DNA from: Tomocerus qinae
Taxonomy: Eukaryota > Arthropoda > Collembola > Entomobryomorpha > Tomoceridae
NCBI GenBank assembly: GCA_020055645.1
Contig: CM034546.1
Coordinates: 75,144,001-75,208,000 of the forward strand
Direction of reading: 5' to 3'
DNA length: 64,000 nucleotides
The notes beneath the pieces are model-generated. The model was given only the letters and a program-made list of their open reading frames with translations. It made no database searches and was not told the DNA's origin. Positions within the stretch are counted from its first letter, which is position 1. Each line of letters starts with the position of its first letter. Shown piece by piece: positions 1-9,190 of this stretch. The position numbers and the translations under genes were made by a program.

Positions 1-14
1 ACATTTCTAGCAAT

Positions 15-257
15 TTGTGTGATGGAATGATGATGGGGGATAAAAAAAGTAGTGTCTTAAGGACAATTCAATGGGAAAATGACGCCAGTGTTTTGACGAC
101 CAACGTTGCATATGGACCTTTGTATTATTTTCCTATTCAACCGTCAACAATTGAAGAAATTGAAATTAAGCTATCATCTGGATGTGACGAGTTTTTGCTA
201 CCGGCAAACTGGAAAAATCTAATTACTGTTTTAAAATTCAGAAAACGAGACAAATAA
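15..257 (+). CDS. Small Polinton frame of unknown function
   Basis: An 80-residue frame lying directly against the integrase frame. I do not recognise a domain. It contains a Pro-Ile-rich stretch and a basic C-terminus. Its position beside the integrase suggests it belongs to the element; it could also be the tail of a longer gene that starts outside the window. Confidence 0.4.
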   Translation: MCDGMMMGDKKSSVLRTIQWENDASVLTTNVAYGPLYYFPIQPSTIEEIEIKLSSGCDEFLLPANWKNLITVLKFRKRDK

Positions 258-1241
258 ATGGCGACTGTTAAAGCGCGATATGTGAAAACCAATCTCCCTG
301 GTAGCTTTGGGGGCGTGGATACATTTGTAAAAAATACAGTTTTTAAAAATAAAAGACTTGTGGAAAAAGAATTAAATTTGTTGGATGCGTATAGTTTGCA
401 TAGACCAGCGAAAAAAATAATTAAACAGAGACGACATATTCAAGTTAATTTTGTGGGCGACTTATTAGCCATGGATTTAGTGGATTACTCGGCATATAGC
501 TCTGAGAATAAATCATTTAAATGGATTCTAATGGTTATGGACGCATTTTCCAGAAAACTGTATGCCGAACCGTTGAAAAATAAAACGGGGGCATCGACGC
601 TCGAGGCTTTGAAAACTATTTTCAAAAGAAACAAGGAACTAAGGTCAACACGTCAATTATTTGCGGATTTGGGAGGGGAATTTTGGAACAAGCAAATGGA
701 ACAGTTTTTAAAGACGAAAAACATAAAACTTTATAGTACTAATAGTGAGATGAAAGCTGCAAATGTTGAACGTGTAAATAGAACCATAAAATATCGTTTA
801 CAACGTATTTTTACTCATAGAAAAAACAATAAATGGATTGATGTCTTAAATGGAGTCGTAAACAGTTATAATAATTCATTTCACCATGGGATTGGCATGA
901 CTCCTAATGAAGTATATCTAGAAGATAATGCAAGTGTGGTGTGGAATAACGTTTTTGAAAAACGGTCAAAAGAGAAATATGCCAAGCCTAAACTAAAAGT
1001 TGGGCAATATGTTCGATTGTCAACGGTTAAGAGACTATTTATGAAATCCTACACGTTTAATTGGACGCAAGAAGTGTTTATAGTAAGTAAAGTGCTTCAA
1101 ACAAAACCAGTGACATATAATGTTCGGGATATGGCCACTCCGTCAAATGATATTGAAGGAATTTTTTATGAGGATCAGTTACAAGCCGTCGACGAGAGAG
1201 TTGCAAATTTATATAGAAAATCAGTTTTAGATAACAAGTGA
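258..1241 (+). CDS. INT: Polinton retroviral-type integrase (rve family)
   Basis: The 327-residue product shows the DDE-type rve integrase core: a DLVDY strand, an ADLGGEF strand and a VERVNRT helix in the expected order. They are followed by a basic C-terminal part (KVGQYVRL) resembling the SH3/chromo-like DNA-binding tail of Polinton and retrotransposon integrases. The family joins element ends to host DNA. Lack of any gag or reverse transcriptase nearby, and presence of capsid and ATPase genes downstream, argues for Polinton rather than an LTR element. Confidence 0.88.
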   Translation: MATVKARYVKTNLPGSFGGVDTFVKNTVFKNKRLVEKELNLLDAYSLHRPAKKIIKQRRHIQVNFVGDLLAMDLVDYSAYSSENKSFKWILMVMDAFSRKLYAEPLKNKTGASTLEALKTIFKRNKELRSTRQLFADLGGEFWNKQMEQFLKTKNIKLYSTNSEMKAANVERVNRTIKYRLQRIFTHRKNNKWIDVLNGVVNSYNNSFHHGIGMTPNEVYLEDNASVVWNNVFEKRSKEKYAKPKLKVGQYVRLSTVKRLFMKSYTFNWTQEVFIVSKVLQTKPVTYNVRDMATPSNDIEGIFYEDQLQAVDERVANLYRKSVLDNK

Positions 1242-1339
1242 TTATATTTAAATATTTGTTTTATTTTCAAAAAATTTTTTTGTTAAATTAGGATACATAG
1301 TAATAGATAAATAAATTATTCAAACCGTTAAAATCATTC

Positions 1340-1515
1340 TAATCATTCGAATAATTCGAATCAATCTGATCAATTCGGATCAATCTGATCAATCTGATCA
1401 ATTCGGATCAATCTGATCAATCAGATCAATCTGATCAATCTGATCAATCAGATAAATCTGATCAATTCGGATCAATCTAATCAATTCGGATCAATCTAAT
1501 CAATTCGTATTATCC
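1340..1515. repeat. Short tandem repeat of GATCAATCT/GATCAATTCG units
   Basis: About 170 bases made of repeated 9-10 base units built on GATCAAT, between the integrase frame and the convergent minus-strand frames. It is AT-rich and self-complementary in part (TGATCA). It probably sits in the 3' regions of two converging transcripts. Confidence 0.8.
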
Positions 1516-1628
1516 GAATGATTCAAAACATTTGAATGAATAGAATGGTTTTAACCAATTTGACTAGTCTAAAATAATGTATTTTAACAATTTGTTTAAT
1601 AAATTATTTACAAAATTTACAAAAGTTT

Positions 1629-2132
1629 TTACAATTTCATTTTATTCATACCCGCTATACAGTCGCACGTCATATTCTTTTCGTTCCATAAACCTTTAAT
1701 ACGGGCTTTAACTTTAGAAACATATTCTTTGCCAGTCATGTTGCCATGCACATACCAGACAATGTCTCTGAACCGCTCACGATTATCCCGGCAGGCCAAA
1801 TGTCGACATCCAACAATAAAAGGCAATTTTGTCTCCTCATCGTAATTATAGTTTGCCATAGGTGGGTGCCATCCGTCTACTAAACTCCCAGAATAGTTTT
1901 GATTCACAGATAGAATAAATCTACTGCATGTTGGCGATGGGGGATTACCATCTTTATTGATTAATTTAAAAATATAATCATATTTTTCCACAGCATTCAT
2001 ATCGCAAGGCATATGATTGCAAGCAATTATTAATGGTACCTTCCTGTCTGGATCATAATCCCGAAAAGGTTCCAGTTCACCAGGTAGCTGTTCTGTAATA
2101 TCGGAAATAACCTTAAACAATGGACACTCCAT
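1629..2132 (-). CDS. Polinton accessory frame, unknown function
   Basis: About 167 residues from the Met chosen here. Two similar segments ending in CNHMPCD and CRHLACRD suggest an internal duplication with Cys-His pairs that might bind metal. No family is recognised. It is one of three consecutive minus-strand frames, each slightly overlapping the next, which suggests a shared transcript diverging from the capsid-side genes. Confidence 0.5.
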   Translation of the reverse strand: MECPLFKVISDITEQLPGELEPFRDYDPDRKVPLIIACNHMPCDMNAVEKYDYIFKLINKDGNPPSPTCSRFILSVNQNYSGSLVDGWHPPMANYNYDEETKLPFIVGCRHLACRDNRERFRDIVWYVHGNMTGKEYVSKVKARIKGLWNEKNMTCDCIAGMNKMKL

Positions 2133-2322
2133 TTTTCTTTTCTTCAATCTCCTCAAAAGAAATCCAGGGGCAATAATTGCTCTTTTCGGTAGTTTTAATT
2201 TCCGGCACCTGTTTCTCATCCGTCTTTAGCCCACTTGCAATTAGTTTTGCTTGAATTAAACGATATATATCTGGATCGTGATAAATTTCTTTGGGTATTG
2301 GAATGAACACAGAGCTCATCAA
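2113..2322 (-). CDS. Small Polinton accessory frame
   Basis: A 69-residue frame overlapping the next minus-strand frame by about 20 bases and abutting the preceding one. It is rich in Glu and Lys. No domain recognised. The tight spacing supports it as a real small gene of the element. Confidence 0.4.
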   Translation of the reverse strand: MMSSVFIPIPKEIYHDPDIYRLIQAKLIASGLKTDEKQVPEIKTTEKSNYCPWISFEEIEEKKNGVSIV

Positions 2323-2654
2323 ATATTTTGTGAATTTATAAAGAATTTGAAAACTTCTATTAAAACAAAAGCTACAACTGGTTGAATAATACTTCTATAT
2401 TTCGTTAACACGGTTTTTGCGGTTGATAAATTCCACTTTCTTCCTCTCAACAATAATTTAATAGCCTTTGAATACTTTGAAAGTTTCTTTTCTTCTCGCT
2501 TAGTCTGTTTAAATGAACTAAAATTTTCCAAACACTCAATTAAGCTTTTTATTTCGTCGTCAGTTGCTCTTTCTATTATCTGTTTTCCTTTTCTAGATTT
2601 AGAATTGGCAAATTGCTCTAGGAACGCTCTGTTGCGCTCGAACCTATCGAGCAT
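2319..2654 (-). CDS. Small basic Polinton protein with C-terminal hydrophobic helix
   Basis: A 111-residue frame: a charged helical N-terminal two-thirds rich in Lys, Glu and Arg, then a hydrophobic segment (VVAFVLIEVFKFF) near the C-terminus that could be a membrane anchor or amphipathic helix. Small proteins of this layout are common in Polintons and adintovirus-like elements, but I cannot name a function. Confidence 0.5.
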   Translation of the reverse strand: MLDRFERNRAFLEQFANSKSRKGKQIIERATDDEIKSLIECLENFSSFKQTKREEKKLSKYSKAIKLLLRGRKWNLSTAKTVLTKYRSIIQPVVAFVLIEVFKFFINSQNI

Positions 2655-3147
2655 AATGATAAAGTTTCAGCTAGATACTATTTGTATTTATACGCAGGAA
2701 ATAATTTGGTTTGTCCTTGACTACATTTGATTTTCCCTGTTTACCAACATATGACCTTGAGAAACCGGTTTATTTTTTTGCTTTTATCGTTTCCTGCTTT
2801 GTGAATTACCTTGGATGAGTAAAAAAGTGGAGTAACCGGTTATTACGACCTTGACTATTTCCTGGTTAGTACTATGGTAATGGTAAAAAACTATGAAACC
2901 TGTTTAATTTCCTACTGACCTTCACCATTTCCTGGATAGAGCTTACCTTGTCTGTTGATAAAAAAGGTGAGGTAACCTGTTTATTTTCCTTGAGAATTTC
3001 CCGATTGCCTTGGCTAACGTTCAAAAGTTGGATAACCTGTTTATTGAATTTACTTCCTACAGTAAACTTCATTCTTTGTAAACAAGATATTCGTATAAAT
3101 ACAAAGGTAAATCTCATTTACCAAATCAGTTCACTCTTGAAATCAAC
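2655..3147. promoter_or_regulatory. Divergent intergenic region with repeated AACC(G/T)GTTTAT motif
   Basis: The gap between the leftward and rightward frames holds at least five copies of a loose unit containing AACCGGTTTA or AACCTGTTTA followed by TTTCCTG-like words, near 2764, 2832, 2897, 2973 and 3033. It is the only intergenic region of this part of the element with divergent flanking genes, so a shared bidirectional promoter is likely. That is inference; no experimental sign is available. Confidence 0.45.
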
Positions 3148-3999
3148 ATGGACATCAGCAATATTAAACGGAAATTAGTCGAGCAGACTTTGAACGGAGA
3201 AATCGATCCAACAAAGACTAGAAAAATGTTAGACCCTAAGCTCTATAAGGAAGTTGTTGAACTAGCTCGATCTCTAAGCAATAACGAACCAACGCTTTCC
3301 TCATCAACCTCTCAACAATCATCCAATGTTGATCAAGTGAGTTTAAGCCCAAATCCCGTTTCACGATCTGAAGAGCCTTCTAAACCATCGTCCATCGAAT
3401 CGGATCAATCATCACCATCGGTAAGGAAAACGTTAGACCCTCAGCTTTATAAGGAAGTTCTTGAACTAGCTCGAACTCTAATCAATAACAAACCATCGCC
3501 TTCCTCATCAACCTCTCAACAATCACCCATAGTTGACCAAGTGAGTTTAAGTCCAATTCCTGATTCGGGATCTGAAGAGCCTTCTGAACCACCGGCAGAT
3601 CCGGTTGATCGAGCATCGTCTATACCTCCACCATCTTCCCCCGACGTGGATACTATGTATAGGTATGGTATTCTAACCCCTGGTGGTGTAAGAATTCCAG
3701 ACAATGAAGAACAAAACGCCCAGCAAATGAACACTCAGGACTCAGAGTTTAACAGTGAGATAAGCAGTGAAAGTGAATCTGCAATGCAGATTGATACAGA
3801 GCCCCCTGGAAATGCACCTGATCCTGATGACTATTTCAACATGGAGTCTCTCGATTCATTTGGAACTCGAACTCAGGTATCTAACTGCGATAAACCTAAC
3901 AATCCACTTTTTTCCAAACTAACTTTGTTCAAGTTGATAGCATTAGGTTTAAACATAGTTATTTTGAAGATAGTGACAGCTTTTACATTCACGTTTTAA
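3148..3999 (+). CDS. Ser/Pro-rich Polinton protein with internal duplication
   Basis: The 283-residue product is low-complexity. Two imperfect copies of a unit of about 85 residues carry the same words (LDPKLYKEV then LDPQLYKEV, and SSSTSQQS in both). Pro, Ser, Glu and Asp dominate the rest and a hydrophobic segment (LFKLIALGLNIVILKIV) ends the frame. No family recognised. Disordered acidic proteins with a C-terminal hydrophobic segment could be structural or membrane-associated virion parts, but this is not shown. Confidence 0.5.
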   Translation: MDISNIKRKLVEQTLNGEIDPTKTRKMLDPKLYKEVVELARSLSNNEPTLSSSTSQQSSNVDQVSLSPNPVSRSEEPSKPSSIESDQSSPSVRKTLDPQLYKEVLELARTLINNKPSPSSSTSQQSPIVDQVSLSPIPDSGSEEPSEPPADPVDRASSIPPPSSPDVDTMYRYGILTPGGVRIPDNEEQNAQQMNTQDSEFNSEISSESESAMQIDTEPPGNAPDPDDYFNMESLDSFGTRTQVSNCDKPNNPLFSKLTLFKLIALGLNIVILKIVTAFTFTF

Positions 4000-4052
4000 A
4001 AGAACAGGGCACAAGAAAACCTAGCCGTTTAGCCTTTTCAGCCTATGACGGG

Positions 4053-4388
4053 GTGGAAATTTCAAGCTATATCCACAAAGTTCTTAAACAGATTGCATGT
4101 ACACAGGAAAATGAGGTGATTCCAATGTTGAGAAATGCTGAGGGTGAAAGAGTGAAAGTAAAATCTGAAGCTTTTTGGGATCCGTTAGTTGCCTATACCT
4201 CTTCGGACAATAAAATTTCCTTCAGAGTACATCGTCTTCCCACCGGCGTTTATCAGTTTCACATTCTAAAGCGGGTTAATTCGCGATGGAGTAGCGTTGG
4301 GTGGGCGGGGCCAACACAAATTTACTCAGTCAAAGAAGCGAGAAGATTAGGTCTCTACATTAAAGATCTTGTTAAAGAATTGCACTAA
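4053..4388 (+). CDS. Small Polinton frame, unknown function
   Basis: About 111 residues with a compact alternating pattern (FRVHRLPTGVYQFHILKRV) that looks like a small beta-rich domain, ending in an amphipathic helix. No family recognised. It lies between the Ser/Pro-rich frame and the ATPase. The start was not determined. Confidence 0.4.
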   Translation: MEISSYIHKVLKQIACTQENEVIPMLRNAEGERVKVKSEAFWDPLVAYTSSDNKISFRVHRLPTGVYQFHILKRVNSRWSSVGWAGPTQIYSVKEARRLGLYIKDLVKELH

Positions 4389-4478
4389 GGCGAGTGTGAA
4401 ACAAAAAATAAATAAAAACCTGTCATTTAAAACATTTGCAACATTTGTAAAATTGAGTTTGATAAACTAACACACATT

Positions 4479-5165
4479 ATGGAGAATAGTCTCATCATGA
4501 AAATTCAACACCCAGCTAGAATTACAATATGTGGACCGTCTTCATGTGGTAAAACTGAATTAACTAAACTAATCTTGGAAAATGTTGACTCAATATTTGA
4601 TAAAAAAATTGACAAAATTATATATGTGTATGCGGCACACCAAAAAATTTACGATGATTTACAAAAGACAATTCCCAATATAATTTTCACGACAGATGTG
4701 GAAGATTTGGAATCACATTTGGGTGAAAATACTATTGTTATTTTCGACGACAAAATGTTGGATTTTTCAGAAAAGAAGAAAGATAGCACATTTATCACTA
4801 AATGGTTTACCGTGTTAAGTCATCATTTGTCTGTTTCAGTTATTTTAATACTACAAGCATTATTTGTAGATAATCTACATACTGCAATGATTAACACGCA
4901 GTATCTAATATTTTTCAATCAGCCAAGAGATAAAACTTCAATTTCAATTTTGTCACGTCAATTTGCGCCGGGAAAGCCAAAGTACCTGTTGGAAGCATAT
5001 GAAAGTGCAACAAAAAAACCTTTTGGGTACCTTTTCCTTGACTTTCACCAAGTTACAAATAATATATACCGTGTGAGAAACAGTGTGTTTTATGTACCAA
5101 ACCAAACTGAAATATACGTCCCCGAACAACCTTTACAGCAGCTTGTGAATCTCGTTTACCATTAA
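4479..5165 (+). CDS. ATP: Polinton packaging ATPase (FtsK/HerA type)
   Basis: A 228-residue P-loop ATPase. The Walker A motif GPSSCGKTEL lies near residue 20 and a Walker B-like strand, NTIVIFDDKM, about 70 residues later. Size and layout match the A32-like/FtsK-HerA ATPases that load DNA into capsids in Polintons and adeno-like viruses. Position upstream of the capsid genes is typical. Confidence 0.85.
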   Translation: MENSLIMKIQHPARITICGPSSCGKTELTKLILENVDSIFDKKIDKIIYVYAAHQKIYDDLQKTIPNIIFTTDVEDLESHLGENTIVIFDDKMLDFSEKKKDSTFITKWFTVLSHHLSVSVILILQALFVDNLHTAMINTQYLIFFNQPRDKTSISILSRQFAPGKPKYLLEAYESATKKPFGYLFLDFHQVTNNIYRVRNSVFYVPNQTEIYVPEQPLQQLVNLVYH

Positions 5166-5225
5166 AAGCGTCAAGAAAAATATCATTCACAACAGTTTTC
5201 AATAAACGATCATAGTGTTAACAAC

Positions 5226-6938
5226 ATGAATACTAAAAGGGGAGATATGTTAAATATTAATACTCATTTCATAGAAACTCTTCGAAGTGATGCAAAATCA
5301 AACCATTCAGATAACCAACCCAATCATTTTAAAAATACACTGTACAAACCTTTAAAATTTTTACCAAATACATATAATGTGGGGATATTAAGCACGTCCT
5401 TTACTGTGTTGAATGATCTTCTCTTTTCACCTTTAGAAAATAGAGACATGAAAGTTAAATCTGTCAGCTCTAGTGCCATTACATATCAAAAAACAGAGTC
5501 GGATATCAAAAAACAATTTCAAAAAATGTATGAAAAGGATGTGTCAGTTCAGGGAACGCCACGCCACACCTTCACAGCAATAGCTCAGGAAACGCCAAGG
5601 CAAGCTGTTTTTCAAAATAATACACTAGATGTAGTTATATTTATCCCTGATCTGCTACAGGGAGTTTTGTTACTAGACACTACGGAATGTATACCTGGGA
5701 CATATAAAAGTAAATTGAATGTTAATTATGATATGTGGGACAGAATTCCATTGAATACTAGAATAGTTTTTTATTATACTAGTGACGAGGAGCGAAAAAC
5801 CTACCAGTACATTGACAGTGTAAAGAAAACTAAAAATATATCCGATTATGTCGTGCAAGTGAACAGTCTTTTAAAAGCAGCAGAGCTTAATATCGATTTA
5901 TCTGTAAATTTTCAATATTTTAAAAGTATGGTAGTTAATTATAAATCTTCTCACCGTTTGAAAATCAACGACCCTTTAAAAAGTATTTTGGGGTTTGAAC
6001 AAGATGAATTTTCGCAAGGTGTCTCAAAATCAACCTATTTCTACGATGGCGCTGCATTTGAGAATATTCCAGATGGAAATATCGCATTTGATGTCATTGA
6101 TGTAGCGACTGGAGAAACGACAAGCATATCTGTAGAAAAAAGAGGACATAAAATACATGATTTTATACTCGCTGCAAACTTGGTATTTTCAGCAAACAAT
6201 TTGAAATTTTTCATTGACATGTGGGAAACTTCTTTATATAAAGTAAACCTTATTTACACCGCGTCTACAGATAATTCAACGCTTGTATTACCTCAAGATT
6301 TTGCCAGATCAATTGGTTTTTTACAAACCGAATTTTCACCGGGCGAGTATTTGGCAGACATGGCAACGGACCCTCAATTGTATTCAAACATTATGTTTGA
6401 TTCAGATATTGTTATTAAGGAAATCGTCACTTCTTTCCAAGTTAAAACTATTGAACAACCTCCTGATGTAAATGAATTAAATGTTTTGAGTGCTTTAAAC
6501 AAGGCATTTGGACGGTCGTGGATTAAAATCGATGGATCTAAATGTGTAGTTAGTTTAAGAGAATACGAAAATGTGTATTTACCTGATCGAATTTGCGATT
6601 ACTTGGGTATACAGAGAAAATCAGTTTTAAACCATCAAACTTTGTCTCTTGATTACCCTCCAAAGTCGGGTAGAATCTCACAGTACGTCAACATTGAATG
6701 TGACATTGTAGAAGCTAGCGGTGAAGGTGAATCACTTGTTCAAAATCTTGGAAGATGTTCTTTTGGCAAAATAAATAGTCCAGCATTAGTAACATTTAAT
6801 CCAGTTGTGTACAAGCCGCTGATATCTTCGGATATCAAGACTATTTGTGTCAAATTTACAAATCAGTTTGGTCAACTTTTGAACTTTGGATCAAACGTAA
6901 GTACAGTTGAGTTACACTTTAAACCAAAGTATCTATAG
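5226..6938 (+). CDS. Penton-like minor capsid protein of Polinton
   Basis: The 570-residue product begins with a conserved Polinton-type entry, in which FKNTLYKPLKFLPNTYNVG resembles the N-terminal jelly-roll signature of penton proteins. Length, beta-rich composition and the location between ATPase and major capsid gene support a penton (vertex) role. Only the N-terminal part gives a family signal by eye; the rest is assigned by context. Confidence 0.65.
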   Translation: MNTKRGDMLNINTHFIETLRSDAKSNHSDNQPNHFKNTLYKPLKFLPNTYNVGILSTSFTVLNDLLFSPLENRDMKVKSVSSSAITYQKTESDIKKQFQKMYEKDVSVQGTPRHTFTAIAQETPRQAVFQNNTLDVVIFIPDLLQGVLLLDTTECIPGTYKSKLNVNYDMWDRIPLNTRIVFYYTSDEERKTYQYIDSVKKTKNISDYVVQVNSLLKAAELNIDLSVNFQYFKSMVVNYKSSHRLKINDPLKSILGFEQDEFSQGVSKSTYFYDGAAFENIPDGNIAFDVIDVATGETTSISVEKRGHKIHDFILAANLVFSANNLKFFIDMWETSLYKVNLIYTASTDNSTLVLPQDFARSIGFLQTEFSPGEYLADMATDPQLYSNIMFDSDIVIKEIVTSFQVKTIEQPPDVNELNVLSALNKAFGRSWIKIDGSKCVVSLREYENVYLPDRICDYLGIQRKSVLNHQTLSLDYPPKSGRISQYVNIECDIVEASGEGESLVQNLGRCSFGKINSPALVTFNPVVYKPLISSDIKTICVKFTNQFGQLLNFGSNVSTVELHFKPKYL

Positions 6939-6943
6939 ATAAA

Positions 6944-7261
6944 ATGAGGAAAATTCTTTGTTTAGACGGCAAATGCGTCTTAGAACCATTGTCTGATACA
7001 CAAATTGGAGGAGGATTGGCTTTAGAGGCTCCTGACTATACTATTCCAATGTCTTCTAGAAATGTAAAGTCCAAAAAATCAAACAAAAAGTCATTAAAAA
7101 CAATAAAGAAAGCTGTAAAGCTGTCGAAAAGAAGAAAACAGATTGGCTCGGGTAGTCTGAAAAAGAAACAAAAAAGTGCAAAGAAGAAAGTTTTAAAGAA
7201 AAAGGTGGCAAAGAAAAATGTTAAAAAGAAAAAGTGTGGAAAATTTTTAGTTAGTCGCTAA
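6944..7261 (+). CDS. Lys-rich core-like protein of Polinton
   Basis: A 105-residue protein with roughly 40 percent Lys or Arg in its last 75 residues, following a short Gly-rich N-terminal part (IGGGLAL). It lies 6 bases after the penton-like frame and just before the major capsid gene. Strongly basic small proteins in this place are comparable to adenovirus core/mu-type DNA-condensing proteins. Function is inferred from composition and context only. Confidence 0.55.
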   Translation: MRKILCLDGKCVLEPLSDTQIGGGLALEAPDYTIPMSSRNVKSKKSNKKSLKTIKKAVKLSKRRKQIGSGSLKKKQKSAKKKVLKKKVAKKNVKKKKCGKFLVSR

Positions 7262-7282
7262 ATGACATTTGCGAAGTAAGCA

Positions 7283-8563
7283 ATGGAAGGAAAAGTTTTT
7301 AGTGGTTCTTCGTTAGTTGCAAGACCCGAGCTCGATTTATTTAATTTACCGGTGACAGATGTCTCCGTCTCATCGGAAGAATATCACCCTTATTTCCCCT
7401 TTTCAAGCGTTGAAAACGAGTTAAATCCAATCGAGTATAATATACTCGGAGATGGAATACATTATCTCGACTTGAGAAACAGTCCTTTACAAATTGCAAT
7501 TCAAGTTGTTAACTCTGACGGTAGTAATCTAGGCATAAACGACGACGTGGCTTTGGAAAACAATTTTCTCCACACATTTATAAATTCAGTAAACGTTGTA
7601 GTCAATGGGAAAGACGTATCCGATGCTACGTCAATGAATCCATATCGTGCGTACATTAAAACTTTATTGACGACTTCAAAGGATGAAAAGGAAGGTTCTC
7701 TCACTTCGCAGGGATGGTATACTGACACTAATCCAGACGATAACCAAAACAATTCTGGATATACAAAGCGAAAAGCTTTAATTGCAGGTTCGTCTGTTGT
7801 GGAATTTGTTGGATACCTTCAATCGTCTATATTAGATCAAATAAAGTATTTACCTAACAACCTCCCTGTAACAATAGGGTTACGAAGAAGTCGTCCAGAA
7901 TTTTGTCTGTCTTCGCCTACAACTACCAAAACATACAAAATTAATCTACTTAAAGCCGTTTTACACGTTAAAAAGGTGACATTGCATGATCACATGCTGA
8001 CAAGTCAGCAACACTATTTTACAAGAGAACCGGCAAAATATCCAATACGTGCCGATAATCTAAAATCTTATAACATTCCACAAGGACAACTTTCGTCTAT
8101 TAACGATTCAGTTTTCTCGGGGCCAATTCCCGAGTATATGGTTGTTGGACTCGTGGACTCTTCAGCGTTTTCGGGTGTTTTAAACAAAAGTCCATTTAAT
8201 TTTCAACCTTTTGATTTATCATCTATTGGAGTGTTTGCCGATGGTAAGCCTGTGTTATACCAAGTTCAAACTTTTAATTTTGAGAAGAAACAATATTTGA
8301 TGGGCTTTAGAACCCTTTCTTCTGCAGGACAAAAGGAATGTGGCATTGATAGAGATACCTATATAAAAGGTAACACACTTTACGCATTAGCATTACTACC
8401 ATCTAACAAGGGTGGTCGTTTTCAATTAAACAAGGCTGCAAAAATTACTCTCGATCTAAAGTTTGCCAAGGCCTTGTCTACATCTGTCACCGTTGTTGTC
8501 CTAGCCCAGTTTCAAAGTCTTGTCGAAATTGACCAGTATCGAAACGTTTCTATTGAACAGTAA
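7283..8563 (+). CDS. MCP: Polinton major capsid protein (double jelly roll)
   Basis: The 426-residue product shows the Polinton hexon-like pattern: LDLFNLP near the start, then an NPIEYNILGDG and YLDLRNSPLQ block, a VNVVVNGKDV strand, and NPYRAYIKTLL. Family members form the pseudo-hexameric capsomers of the shell. Length is at the short end for the family. It is followed directly by the protease that processes virion proteins in related viruses. Confidence 0.85.
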   Translation: MEGKVFSGSSLVARPELDLFNLPVTDVSVSSEEYHPYFPFSSVENELNPIEYNILGDGIHYLDLRNSPLQIAIQVVNSDGSNLGINDDVALENNFLHTFINSVNVVVNGKDVSDATSMNPYRAYIKTLLTTSKDEKEGSLTSQGWYTDTNPDDNQNNSGYTKRKALIAGSSVVEFVGYLQSSILDQIKYLPNNLPVTIGLRRSRPEFCLSSPTTTKTYKINLLKAVLHVKKVTLHDHMLTSQQHYFTREPAKYPIRADNLKSYNIPQGQLSSINDSVFSGPIPEYMVVGLVDSSAFSGVLNKSPFNFQPFDLSSIGVFADGKPVLYQVQTFNFEKKQYLMGFRTLSSAGQKECGIDRDTYIKGNTLYALALLPSNKGGRFQLNKAAKITLDLKFAKALSTSVTVVVLAQFQSLVEIDQYRNVSIEQ

Positions 8564-8566
8564 ACC

Positions 8567-9064
8567 ATGGATGGAAATACATTGTTGGCATGGTTGAGGG
8601 TTTTGTACAAGGATCTTCACATACCGATAAGATCAAGATCATTTTACGTCATTGCTGCAGATGAAATGAATCAAGTCGACTTTTCGTCTATTTCATATCC
8701 CATTTCAATTATAATGAACACGGATAAACGGAATTCGCCTGGGGTACATTGGATAGTGTTTTACTGCCCTGAACCTTATGTTTATGAATATTATGACTCG
8801 TTTGGAAAGAAGATTGAATACTATAATCTACAAAAACCACCTGGAATATTAAAGCATTCATTTACAATTGCTACTCAAAATATTGATTCTAAAGTTTGTG
8901 GACAAATGTGTATTTTGTTTTTATTTTATAGGGCTTTCGGATATGGTATTTACGATAATTTTATGAGTATGTTTGATTGTGTAAAAGATATTGAAAAATA
9001 TGCTAAAAAGTTTTATGAAGAATGTGAACCGCAAATTTTGTGGCGATTAAATAGAAACTTTTAA
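8567..9064 (+). CDS. PRO: Adenain-like cysteine protease of Polinton
   Basis: A 165-residue protein with the adenain/Ulp1-type order of landmarks: His in GVHWIVFYC, Asp in EYYDSFGK, and Cys in KVCGQMCILFLF, with an oxyanion-type Gln just before the Cys. This family matures capsid and core proteins. It starts 3 bases after the major capsid stop, so the two are probably co-expressed. An AATAAA occurs shortly after the frame near 9128. Confidence 0.88.
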   Translation: MDGNTLLAWLRVLYKDLHIPIRSRSFYVIAADEMNQVDFSSISYPISIIMNTDKRNSPGVHWIVFYCPEPYVYEYYDSFGKKIEYYNLQKPPGILKHSFTIATQNIDSKVCGQMCILFLFYRAFGYGIYDNFMSMFDCVKDIEKYAKKFYEECEPQILWRLNRNF

Positions 9065-9190
9065 ATTTTTTATATAATTATGCTCAATTAATTTGTGTTA
9101 AAATGTTAATTTTATATTTATGAGTTAAATAAAAATGTATTGAAAAACAATTTACAATTCAGTCTTTATTTCTCATAAAAATTTATAGCC

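Larger units (their letters stand above)
1..9170. mobile_element. Polinton/Maverick element, right part (fossil)
   Basis: Integrase, packaging ATPase, penton-like protein, basic core-like protein, double-jelly-roll major capsid protein and adenain-like protease frames lie together, which is the diagnostic gene set of Polintons. The left end and the protein-primed DNA polymerase B are not in the window, so the element starts before position 1. The right border was not found; it is no earlier than the end of the protease frame and may reach further, because a tandem-repeat zone with palindromes follows up to about 10.7 kb. No terminal inverted repeat could be matched. The visible main frames look largely whole, which suggests a fairly recent insertion. 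Family assignment is firm, borders are not. Confidence 0.9.
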